This document shows positions 32,076-42,861 of a DNA stretch of 64,000 nucleotides, in pieces. The position numbers were made by a program, and so were the translations under genes. The notes beneath the pieces are model-generated. The model ran no database searches, was not told where the DNA came from, and saw only the letters and a program-made list of their open reading frames with translations. Each line of letters opens with the position of its first letter. Within the stretch, counting starts at the first letter, position 1. Source of the stretch: Stagonosporopsis chrysanthemi (lineage: Eukaryota; Ascomycota; Dothideomycetes; Pleosporales; Didymellaceae); the NCBI GenBank assembly GCA_022560025.1, contig JAFISE010000006.1, forward strand, positions 124,001 to 188,000, given 5' to 3'.

Positions 32076-33556
32076 TGTGTGTTGCAATGTGGAAAGGCGA
32101 GATCGGCGAAAGACGTGAAGCTATGAAGCTACAGAGGCTCGAGGATGCGGCCAAAACAACCTAGATTTTCGAACCTGCCGCGCACTGAGTAATTCGCCCC
32201 AATGTTGTGTGCTTGCAACGAGGGCCGCAGACTCATGAATTGAGTAGTACCCCCATTCTTGGGGTCGGGCTCAATGACGAAGTACAACTTTCTTAGACTC
32301 GCGGGCAGCCTCGGCTGCCTGAAGCCAATGAACGTGCTGATGATTCTCTCTTCAGCACCGGTCACGGGCCGCCCTTCTTGTAATTTGGAGGAAACGAATG
32401 AGCAGCTACACGGTAATGCGACCTGACACTCGCGGAGTGTGCACACATCGTATCGAGACAAGGACATTTGAAAAGCTGTCTTCTCACGTTGCTCACAACA
32501 TGTGCACTTGCGCGAGACCAACGAAAGTGAACCTTCTGTTATGCCGAGCTCACTTCCGAGGTACAAAATTACCGCACCGCGACGGCCGTAGTACTCGCAG
32601 ATCGCATAGTTCTTCGAGACGTCCACGATGATGCCATAGATTGCAACGAGGCACTAGGCAAGGCGACACGCTGACATGAAGCAGTCAGAAGCTCGCGTAG
32701 CCACGATCGCTCTATTCACGACATCTGTCTTGCCTCGTATGTCAGGCAACCGTTCCGCAAGCGTGAAATGAAACCGCTACAGAAAACGGCGTTACCATTC
32801 ACAATAGTATAATACAAGAAACTGTGGAGTGATGGCAGAACATTGAATTCATTCCTGGAGTTGAAGATTGCACCTCAGCGTGCCTGAAACTAGCCAAGCT
32901 TCATGTCCGCAGGCCGCAGTCACATACCAAACTCACATGTTTAGGAACCTCTTTTTGGCTCGTTCCACATCCCGGCCTGTCTGCAACACAATCTCTGACA
33001 ACCCACGTTCGAGTCTGGTTGGGATTTCCTCGCTAATGCTGATTGTCAGGACCACCATCATGGGCTCTGCTTCCTGATGCGTTTGATCGCTCGCCTGTTC
33101 CTGGCCAGAAGCTTGATCCTGGTGCCCCGATCGTTGTTAGCGACTGCTGTCAAGCCGAACAAGGCATCTTGCTCAATGTGACAGAGCTGTGGGTCTGTGT
33201 GTATATGTTCTTGGAAGCTCGAAGGTCTGCAAGCATCCTCCAACGGTCCGTGTGTGGAATACACGGGATCGTGGTCAATCCAGCCCAAGATGCGGGCCTA
33301 ATCTTTCTGTGACTTGCCTTAGCCGAGAACAGCTCGAAGAAAGTATACAAGGCAACACGAGTATATATCCAGTCGCCTCGGAAGGAATGTCTGCCGCGCC
33401 CAATCCCATTCTCTTCAACGATCTTTGGTGCAGGGCACTCGCTATCTTCATACCTTCCTTTCTTACTAGAGCTGAGCTCACCTTTTCTATCACAGACAGT
33501 TGATCTGATATACCTCTTTACAATCTTTTTTAAACGTAAACAAGAGAAACACCACT
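32076..33556. other. Large intergenic region (1.5 kb)
   Basis: No ATG-started gene with coding character was found. One minus-strand frame (about 32129-32626) is open but starts at a non-ATG codon and has no domain. The last 150 bases before 33557 are pyrimidine-rich and A-rich, as in fungal promoters. Confidence 0.45.
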
Positions 33557-34867
33557 ATGAAGGTCGAATACTCACTTCTCGCTTTGCTCTCCGCCTCTTT
33601 GGTGGCGACAGCCCCACATCCTTTCGTCGTCACGGATGCAGCTTTGGCTAATACAGCTGGAAGTGCTGGCAAAACCGTTCCTGGCCTCGACAAACGACAG
33701 CAGGTGTCCGTCTATGGCTTCCGCAAGCGTACTCTTGAGCTTCGTGACGCTCTTTTGGGTGCTCGTGGAAACCAGGCCCAGAGTCAGGCTTCTGAAGATG
33801 CTGCTGAAGATGCTCAAGAGGGAGCTGGCGAGGGCGAAGCTGGCGCTGGAAAGGGCAAAGGGAAGGGCAACAATGAATCAGCCGCAGCACTTCCGACCCC
33901 TCCATCAGCACCTCCAGTGCCAGGCAATGGTACGGAACCTGACGTCGGTAAAGGCAAGGGCAAGGGCAAGGGTGCCGCTGGAGAGGCTGCAACCGTACCG
34001 CCGACACCATCAGGGGCTCCTCCAGCTCTCCCGGTTGCAGGTAACGCCACTGAACCAGCCGCTGGCCAAGGAAAAGGCCAAGGAAAGGGCCAAGGAAAGG
34101 GCCAAGGCAAGGGTAAAGGAAAGGGTAAAGGAAAGGGAAAGGCCAACGGCGCTGATGAGCAGGCCGCTCAGGAGCAAGCAGGTCAGGAACAGGCCGCCCA
34201 GGGACAGGCAGGTCAAGAACAGGCAGCAGCCCAGGAACAAGTGAAGCAGCAAGAAGAACAAGTCAAGCAACAGGAAGAGCAGGTCAAACAACTACAGAAC
34301 CAAGCCGAGCAAGACGCAAAGCAAGCCCAGAAAGACGCCGAGCGCGCCGCGAAAGAGCAGCAAAAGGCTGCCGACCAGCAGGAGAAGGCTCAGCAGGAAG
34401 TCGACCAGGCACAGCAAGAACTAGATCAGGCAAAGCAACAGCAGAGCGACCTGGCTCAGCAGCAACAAGGAGAGCAGGCCGCCGCAGGTAACGCTACTGA
34501 GATCGTAGGCGGCGGTGCAGCAGCGAACCAGACCGGCGGCCAGCAAGAGCAGGGCAATGGCAATGGTCGAGGCAACGGTCAAGGCAAAGGTAAGGGCCAG
34601 GGCCAGAACCAAGCCGCAGAGGAGGCTCTTCAGGCCGGCGATCAGGAGCAGCAGCAGCAACAGCAAGGTGGTGGTCTCGGCGACATCCTGAGTAGCATTC
34701 TCGGTGGCGGAGCTGGCGCTGGTGGTTTAGGAGACTTGCTCGCAGCACTTGGAGGCGGTGCTGCTGCTGGCGGCGAGGCTAAGGGAGTTGCCGGCGCTGG
34801 TGGCCTGGCCAGTCTTCTTGGAGGATTGGGAGGCGATGCGGGGGCTGGAGCTGGTTCAGACGATTAG
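33557..34867 (+). CDS. Secreted repeat protein with GKGQ/GKGK tracts and coiled coil
   Basis: Single exon of 436 residues. It has a signal peptide (MKVEYSLLALLSASLVATA), and dibasic sites at 46-47 (DKRQQ) and 55-58 (FRKR) are possible Kex2 cleavage points. The mature part is modular: an acidic alanine/glutamate segment, three lysine/glycine tracts (GKGKGKG and GQGKGQGKG repeats, near residues 97-105, 132-140 and 174-197), and two proline-rich linkers with the NGT or NAT N-glycosylation pattern. A glutamine/lysine/glutamate-rich coiled coil follows (EEQVKQQ repeats, about 230-315), then an asparagine/glycine-rich tract and finally GGLGDI/GGLGDLL-type glycine-leucine repeats. I know no homologue. 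It may be a cell-wall or extracellular-matrix protein. Reading-frame integrity over such repeats argues for selection. Confidence 0.75.
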   Translation: MKVEYSLLALLSASLVATAPHPFVVTDAALANTAGSAGKTVPGLDKRQQVSVYGFRKRTLELRDALLGARGNQAQSQASEDAAEDAQEGAGEGEAGAGKGKGKGNNESAAALPTPPSAPPVPGNGTEPDVGKGKGKGKGAAGEAATVPPTPSGAPPALPVAGNATEPAAGQGKGQGKGQGKGQGKGKGKGKGKGKANGADEQAAQEQAGQEQAAQGQAGQEQAAAQEQVKQQEEQVKQQEEQVKQLQNQAEQDAKQAQKDAERAAKEQQKAADQQEKAQQEVDQAQQELDQAKQQQSDLAQQQQGEQAAAGNATEIVGGGAAANQTGGQQEQGNGNGRGNGQGKGKGQGQNQAAEEALQAGDQEQQQQQQGGGLGDILSSILGGGAGAGGLGDLLAALGGGAAAGGEAKGVAGAGGLASLLGGLGGDAGAGAGSDD

Positions 34868-35171
34868 AAATCAGCTAAAGGCCAAGTGACAGCTGGAGGG
34901 CTGACAGGTCAGACTTTACATCAGCTCCTGTGAGCGTAGCTGTTGAGGTGAGGAATGTGGGCATATTTGCCCCGAGATGAATTATCAAGTCAGATCGACC
35001 CTAGGACCGTAATGACGGCGACGGGATGGAAACAACTGAAAAGTAAAGGTTCATTATTGCTCATACAAAGTTCTCTATTGTCTTGACAAAAGACCGCATG
35101 TTCGCCCATCGGATATCAAAAGTCTAGGCAAACGGCCGTTGCAACGCCCAAATCACAGTACCCCAACAGCC
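34868..35171. other. Intergenic region between convergent genes
   Basis: Short convergent spacer that holds the 3' ends of the secreted repeat gene and FAS1. Nothing else is seen. Confidence 0.5.
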
Positions 35172-38100
35172 CTATGCTGACGCAGTAGTTTCCTCCTTCT
35201 CCTCATACTTCTCCCAGTTTGCAAGAATGTTGCCAATCTTTGGCGAGTTGGTGAGCTTGTACACGTCCTCGAAGTACTCCTTGGTCAAAGCAAACGGCTT
35301 CGCAGTAACGTTGGGTATGTATTTTCCGACCAGCTTGGAGGGGTCGATGGACGTTTTGTGGATCTTCTTGAGCAAGAAACTTCGGAAGGGCTTCACACCA
35401 GAGCGCAAGAAGGTGCTGTGGAAGGGCACATCGATACCCTTGAGTGGGATGGTAGCGAAACCACGCTGGAGGTCGAGAGGCTTGGGTTTAGCCTCGGTCT
35501 GCTCGGCACAGCCCTTGATAATCTCAACCAAGTGACCCTTGACGTCCTCCATTGACAGAGTCTGCATCAGAGACTGGATGTCGATCTTCTGCTGCTTGAG
35601 GTAGTTGGTCACACCGGTGAGTGTGTCAAGAGCACGAAGATCACCAGCAGCGACGTACTGCATGTTGGCGATGTTGTAGTTGACGATCTCGAGGAGCCAA
35701 CCAGTTGTCTCCGCAATGTTCTCCACAACGTACTGGAGAGCTTGCTCGTTGAAAGTCTTGGAGATCCTGCTGGGGTTGACAGCGCACATAGAGTAATTGG
35801 AACGACCAGTCTCGTCACGCTCGACAGCGACCTGCATAGTGAGACCGCGGTAGAACACAACCGAGACCAAGCTCTCAATGGGCATGACCTCGGCAAGAGC
35901 GGCGAGCGCACTGTACTCTCCAAGAGAATGACCAGCGAAAGTGCTGTCGCGCTGGACGAGACCCTTGGAGCGCATGTCTTCGAACGAGGCCTTCTCCATG
36001 AGTGTAAGGGCAGGCTGTGTGAACTGCGTCGCCGACAGAAGACCAGTAGGCGATTTGTAGGTGTACGAGGTTGTGTTCTCGTCAATCTCCTTAAATATCT
36101 TCTCAGACTTGATGGATCCGTCAGCACTGACAGTCTCGAAGGTCATGGAGATGTAGTTCTGGCGAATAGCTTTTCCGACAGGACCGCCAAAGTGAATGGT
36201 AAGCTCTTTCGGGTTGTTCTTGACGATATTGGTGATGGCGAAGCCTGCAAGCAATTAGTGGATGAAGTCATCAAGCAAAGATGGGGCACATACCGTAGTT
36301 GTCCATGAAGTGCTTGTCGGCACGGTCCCAGACTTCCTTGGCGACAGGGCTGCTGTTGTACAAATCCATACCCATGCCCTGTTCCTGAGAACCTTGACCA
36401 GTAAAGACATAGGAAGTTGTCGGTTGCTCAACCTCGGCTTCACCGAGAAGGACCTTGTCTTCAGTCTCTTGGTTGCTGACCTCAATCTTGATGATCTTGC
36501 GACCGGAAACCATACCGACGTGCTGGAGTTTGACATCGAGCATGTCATCGGGGAGCACCATGCCAACGAGATTGACGTGGTAGCTTCTCACGCGGCCGAC
36601 GTTGTTCTCAGCAGCCCAAGTTTCGACCAAGCTCCTTACAGCAGCGCTGGAGTACATGCCGTGAGTGATGGTACCAGGCAAGTTGGCATAGCTGGCGAAG
36701 ACACGGGAGACGTGAATAGGGTTGTAGTCGCCGGAGACACGAGCGTAGTTCTCGTTGGACGCGGGCGCCCTCAGTGTCAACGGAGCCTTGCCATGCAAAG
36801 GGATGGGGTTCTCGAAGTGGACCGGCTGGTCGATCGTGGATCCATTGCGCTCCAAGTAGTCAATTACAGGGTTACCATGAGCGGTTCCAGACTGGTAGTT
36901 GACGGATGCAATCTGGATGATCTCTTTGGTTGGGAGCTCAAGCTGGACCTCTCCAATCGTCTCAATTCCGGAGAAAACTGTCTTGTTTTTGTACCTCTGG
37001 AAAGTCTCCAGCTTGAAGATGAGTGTTTTGCCCAAAAGGTCAATCTCAGGTTCCTCAAAGTTGAACCATTCCTTTGATCGCAAGATCGCAACATCCTTGC
37101 TTGTGGCCAATGGCAACTGCATATGCTTCTCTGTCTTTCTCTGGAAAGTGTTCTCAAAGTCGCTGTATACGCCACGGTACAGGAACTGGCTGGTCACCTC
37201 CATAACGGGCTTGTCATCACGAGTGATGGTGCCGCAGACCTCGACCATCTTGCCGGACTCCTGGTTGATGACTGCATTTATCTGAGCAGTGGTGTCGAGA
37301 ACATCGCCCTTCTTCAAGGGTTCCGCCCCAGGGATCATACGGAAGCCGTTGGAGAGATGGACAAGCTTAAGCAGGTCACCATCGATGGCGCGCGGGAAGA
37401 TTGGCTTGGTGATGGCTTTCCAGCCAACAACGATAGCGAAGTCCATGGGAGCGAAGACTTCTTTGCCAGGTCGGTCAACGAAGGCCTCACCAGTGTTACC
37501 GACGGCGTGGACAAAGTCGTTAATGGCTTCGCTGGTGACAGTCGCACGCCCGCCATCAAAGGAGGAAGTGACCGAGGCATCGAAGGGACAAGCCTCATCG
37601 CCAAACCAGATTTTGTAGTAGAATTCCTTGATGCGGTCGTTACGAGCCTCCATGACCTCGTGGATGGGTGCGTAGCCAACATCAGGGCGGTAGGTGAAGC
37701 GGAAAGGGAGAGCCACTGCGGATCCAAGAGCAGTGCGCTCTTCGTACATGTTGAGCAGGATTTCGTTGTCCTGGAAGCTGACATCTACGGTCTTGACATG
37801 CTTGGCCCCGTGATGTAGTTCTTTGACTGTGATCGATGTCTTGCTGGGATCATTGGGGCTGGTAATCTCCACGGTCATACCGGGGATGGGAGCAAAGATC
37901 CTAGCCGTTGGGTTGGTCTGGAAACGCTGGCCCTGAACGAACACATCGGTGGTGAAGAAGGCATGTCTCCAAGAATATGTGTTGCCAGCAAGGAGCTGCA
38001 ACCACGAAGGCACGTCTGGCAAGGTTGCGTTAGGTGCGGGCGACAAACGATAGATCGTCTTGTTCTCGAGCTGAGACACAGTAAGGCCGTCGACCTCGAG

Positions 38101-41100
38101 TGCTTCTGAAGCCGCGAGGAGCTTGCTGCCGAAGTACTCGACGATGGGGACCTTAGACTCATCATCGCCGTAGACATCGCGCAACAGGTACTTGATGTGG
38201 CCATCGTGGATGCCGTCAAGAATCTCCTTGATCGGCTCGTCGACCTTTGTGGAGTACTTGACAGCCATAGGGCCCTGCAAGATACAGGTCCTGCCGACAT
38301 CCTGATCAACAACAGCTTCAATGTCCTCAGACTGCCACAGCGAATCTTTTTTAAAAAAGAACTCGAATGTGTCATCGAGGCAGGGAACGAAGGGAACGGG
38401 CTTCTGTCCACGGCGCTGGCAGAGGAGCAAAAAGTGCTGAACGTCTTGTGCGTTGATCAGCTGCTGATCGGCCTCGGGGTAGGCCCTGGAGACCTGCTCG
38501 AGCGTTGGGAACGGATCAGTGAGCTCATCGTAGCTCTGGATGATCGATTCGCCACCAGCCTTGCTGAAGCGCTCCTCAACTCGGCGAATGAAGTCGCCAG
38601 TGAGGCGCTTGAGACTCTGATCGATCCAGCGAGACTGATGCTTGACATACATGAGATCCACCATGCGTTGAATAACCTCAGAGTATGTCATATCTTCAAG
38701 ATCAACAGACTCGCCCTTCTTGTTTCTGCCGAACCAGACCTTCTGGAAGTCTTCGTTAAGCTTCTTGATAATGTATTCACGCATCTTCTTGAGCTCAGGA
38801 ATACGCTTGGCCTTGTCCAAAGCGAAGATCTTCTGGTCCATCTCGTGCCAGAAGATGACACCGCGAGTAGCGAGCTTGTGGATAGGCTCACCCATTTCCG
38901 AACGGACAGTAATAACGCCGCCAGAAGGACCCTTGTAGGTCTTCTCCCAGTCAGCATCATTAAGACCAGGAGCATCGACGATGGCTTGCTTGGCAGACGG
39001 CGATGTGTGTGCTTCCTTGGCAGTCATTACACGGCTACCGAACAAGCATCCATCGTAGGGCATAGGAGGATAACCGAACTTGGTCGACCAGCTACCAGCA
39101 AGGTAGGGGTAAGTGTCCTCTGCGCCACCGAAACCAGAGCCGGCAACGAGAATGAGGTTTTCGCACTTACGAAGACGACCGTACATCTGCAGGATAGGCT
39201 GGTGGAAATCCTCGAACGAGTGATGACCACCACCACGACCTCCAGTCCACTGGAGCAGGACAGGGAAAGTCGGGTTGGCCTTGGCAATGTTGATGGTGGC
39301 TTGGATTGCCTCTACGGATCCAGGCTTGAAAGCGATGTGCTTGATTCCCAGAGTCTCAATGTACTCGTTGGCAACCTCGATTGAAGGTACGCCAGCACCG
39401 ATGGTCAAACCCTCAATCGGCACACCATCAGCCCTGAGCTTGGCCAAGAGGGGAATCTGCCAGCCCATAGCGCGAGGGTTGACGTAGATCAAATTGACGG
39501 TGATACCACGACCGGCAGGAATGTTCTTCTCAACCTTCGTGATGGCCTCAGTCATGGTCCTTTCGTTGTAGTAACCTCCACCAGCAAGCTCGATTTCATA
39601 GCCAGCGTTCATGGTGGCTGCGACAAAGTCCCAAGGAACAGTGCAGGGTGTCATACCAGCCACCATAACAGGGGGCAAGCCAAGAACCCGACTCATCTTG
39701 GTGTCGACGTATGTCTTACCGCTGGAAGTCTTGATGAGCTTCGGTCCGTGCTCCTTGACCCAGTCGACAGCATAAGTGACGGCATGATCGAGATCACGGT
39801 CGAATATCTCAGGCTTGTAGCCAACTTCGGGGTTCTGGCCATCAATAGCTCCTGCCAAGATGACACGAACACCGGTTCCCTCCTTGTTGCGGTTAGTGAG
39901 CACCCCAAGACCGGAGATGCCACCAGGGCCGAAGTCAAGGATGTGGGTAGCCTTGGGGAAGACAGTGGCCTTCTCCCACTCAACTGGCTCGCTGGTGATC
40001 ATCCTAACGAGAGCAAGAACAATGTCTTCAGAGCCCTCTTCACGGATGTCCTTGCCGGTATGTGTGCTGTACATGGGCACACCAAGGTCGCTTGCAGCGA
40101 TCTTGATGTCCTTGAGATCATCCTCGAGCTGTTTTGCCGCTTCAGCAAGGTACGGGCTGTGGAAGGGTGCGGTGATGGGAAGGAAGCGGTTGACGAAGCG
40201 AATCTTGCGCTCGGTGAAGGGAATCCTTGTCTGGTCAAGACCAGTGGGAGCTTTGACCTTACGCAGACGAAGGTTGAGACCGTAGAGAGAGATCGGCGGA
40301 CCCGTGACAACAAAGTTGCGCGCGCTATTTACCAGCGAGATGGCAATATGCCGATCTTGGGGTAAATGTGCGTTTGTTGCGTCGATGTGATCCTGGACAG
40401 CCTTGCGGGACAAGTCGCGGATGGACAGCATAGGAGTTGGGGCACCCTCGCTGTTGTCGATCGAGTCCTGCAGAACATTGGGGGCGAGAGAAGTCCTTGG
40501 GAAAGCCTGTTGGCTGCGTGTGCCGATCCAGAAGAGAATTTCAATGGCCTTCTTGGCAGACTTTTCGAAAGTCTCCCAGTTCTTTGCTTCCGCAATAGCG
40601 GCAGCTGTGACAACGCCCTGAGAATGACCGGTGACACCAGCGAATCGGCTGCGGATGTGACCAGGGTGGCTGCCAAGCACTCTGCAGGTAACCACGTAGT
40701 GCGCGAGTTGTGTCAGACCGATCAAAGGTAAGCTGACAGGGGCTGAAACCAGGTAATCGGTATCTGGTTGAGCCTCACGGTTATTCAGCCAGCGCATGAC
40801 ATCCAACCCTTTCGAGTACAGCTTCTCCGCGCGTGGATCCCGAGACAGAGTAAGCAGGTGCTGTGCCTCTGCCGCAATGAAGTCCTCGACAAAGGAGGGG
40901 TATGTGTTGTAGATCTCCCGTAGTTCGTCGAAGTACTCCTCGATATTGCCTTGCCCGCCCAGAACAGCATAGATGAACGCGTTCTCATCCGAGGCCTCGC
41001 GGAAGAGGGCTGACTCATGGTGCTTAATGGGCCTCTCGACAGCGGCGCGAGCAGCGTAGTATGACCGTACTGTCTCCAGCTTCTTTTCTGTGATGCCTGG

Positions 41101-41466
41101 CAGAGTTGCGGCCAGCGCATGCACCTCGTTGCCCCGCAAGAAGGCGCGCTCGAACTCAGTGAGGACCAGCTTGAGGACCTCCTCAAAAGAGTCGGGGTCC
41201 TCACCCTCTTCTACCTCTTTGGCAACGAAACCAAGGTAGCGTGCAACGAGCTCGACGATCGATGAAGGTTCGTCATCCTGTGCGAGTTCGTCTGTAGGCT
41301 CAGGCAGAGTCTGCTTGAAGGTGTCCCTCAATTGCTGTGCATTGAAGTGCAGGGCGGTCGGGATGAGGAGGGTGTACTCGAGCGAGCCGTGGGTGAGGAT
41401 AAGAGGGCGCAGGTTTGCTGCAGAGCGCGGCGTGGAGACGCCGGTCTGCTGGCCTGATCCGTACAT
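35172..41466 (-). CDS. fas1: Fatty acid synthase subunit beta
   Basis: Two exons: 41466-36294 and 36244-35172, giving 2081 residues, the normal length. I chose the start at MYGSGQQTGVSTPRSAANL because fungal beta subunits usually begin this way. In-frame ATGs also exist at 41520 and the frame is open to 41565. Domain order is acetyltransferase (GHSQG, Ser282), flavin enoyl reductase (VMVAGMTPCTVPWDFV, AGGGYYNE), dehydratase hot-dog folds (SGDYNPIHVS) and malonyl/palmitoyl transferase (GHSLGEYSAL, Ser1831). The intron splits a glycine codon within DNYGFAITNIV. The protein forms the six beta chains of the cytosolic alpha6beta6 synthase that makes palmitoyl-CoA and stearoyl-CoA. It is divergent from FAS2, 1.4 kb away. 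Confidence 0.95.
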
Positions 41467-42861
41467 GCTGGGTGGTTTGACGTCGGAAAAGCTGTATCGA
41501 GCGCGAATTAGTTTTGGCATTCTGAATCTGGAGGTGAGGGGTTCGCTGGTGCGGCGATTGGACAAGTCAAGAAGCGTGCAGTTGAAAGTGGTGCATACCT
41601 CTAAAAATCGGCCCAGGGCTAAATTACAGATGTAGTCAAAGGAACGATGTGCACAGGAAGGTGCGTCTGGGTGATGTGTGAGCTACCATCCGGTTTTTGC
41701 AAGACTCGACGAAGGCGCGGCTAAGCTCCAAGACAGAGCTATCAGAGATGACGGCCGCCTCAAGACAAGTTGCCGCTACGTCGCCTCTTCGCAACAGAGA
41801 CCCAATGCGTACCTGATTTTGCAGGTAGAAACTAATCAACCTTGAGTGCTCGGGATTTCGTCCGGACTGCTAGTGCTCGCAGCTCCCTTGCGATGTGTAG
41901 TGTGCCGTGGGGAAGCAGGAAGTCCACCGCAGCAGGCAGCAGAGTTGCAAAAGGGTATATGAGGAGTAATCAGAGGGGGGAGAGGGGGTCAATTCGGCGG
42001 GTGGAGATGTAGGAAAATGCCGGGCAGCGCAGAATGGCGTGTCTATTATCCGCGGCGTCCTGGCGAGCTGTTGACTTCTCAAAACCGACCCGCGCTAGCA
42101 TTGCAGGGGTGCGCTGGTCAGGGCGCACGCTTGCATGGGTGTGCCTTCATCGGCCAAAGCGTTGGGGAACGAAGGACCCCTCAAAATGTCGCGCCGGCAG
42201 CTGTGAGGTTGTACCAGGCACGTCGGGCCATCAACAACAGCGCACCCATTGCTGAGGCTGACGTGTGCCAACGGTCTCCGATAAGAAGTCCCCGCGGTGT
42301 CCGCGGCGTGCAGCTTGTTGAGCACGGAGCTGGAGGCGGGTGTGGACCGGCGTGGTGTCTACCCTGGCCCGCAGTGGCTTCGCAACACCCACCGCTTTCT
42401 GGAGACTATCTCTCGTAAGACAGGCGAAATTTGTGTTGAGAGCCAGAGCATGGACCGCTAGGCCGCAGGGATGAATGCGTGACTTTTAGACTGGTGCGCA
42501 AATCCTCAACGACCAAAAGGACACGTCCAGTAAAGTCTCTTCCGTTCGAACGAGATAAACAGTCAATGCGTTGATGCTGCGTTCCTGCTGCACCCGCCCG
42601 TTCTCCCACCGCTCCAACTAATTTGTCTGTGGGAGACCCTACCTCATCCGTCCCCAAGCTCTCGAGCAACACCATCTGCATCTGCATCCTAATTCCAGCA
42701 CGCCCTCTTTGCCAGCGTTGCTGTTCCTTCCTTAGACACACTGTACCCCTCCTTTCGCCGTGTACTAGACTAGAGATACCCTTGAAGCTCCGGCGAGCTT
42801 TGGTTGCTTCTCTCCCACCCAGACTCGACCACCCACCGGCACCCCACGCATTCTCTGCACC
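41467..42861. promoter_or_regulatory. Bidirectional FAS1/FAS2 promoter region
   Basis: This 1.4 kb non-coding stretch lies between the divergent FAS1 and FAS2 starts and must hold the promoters of both. A pyrimidine-rich leader (about 42590-42860) precedes FAS2. I found no CCTCGG (FarA/FarB-type) or yeast inositol/choline-type element by eye, but did not search exhaustively. A shared region would help keep the two subunits in equal amounts, which is an inference. Confidence 0.6.

Noticed and set aside
32129..32626. Minus-strand 165-codon frame upstream of ETF-QO
   Set aside because: It begins at a non-ATG codon with a stop shortly upstream, and contains no recognisable domain or intron structure.
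36262..40365. Long plus-strand open frames (up to 395 codons) inside FAS1
   Set aside because: They lie antisense to a fully supported coding region, lack domains and sensible starts, and are a by-product of the codon bias of FAS1.
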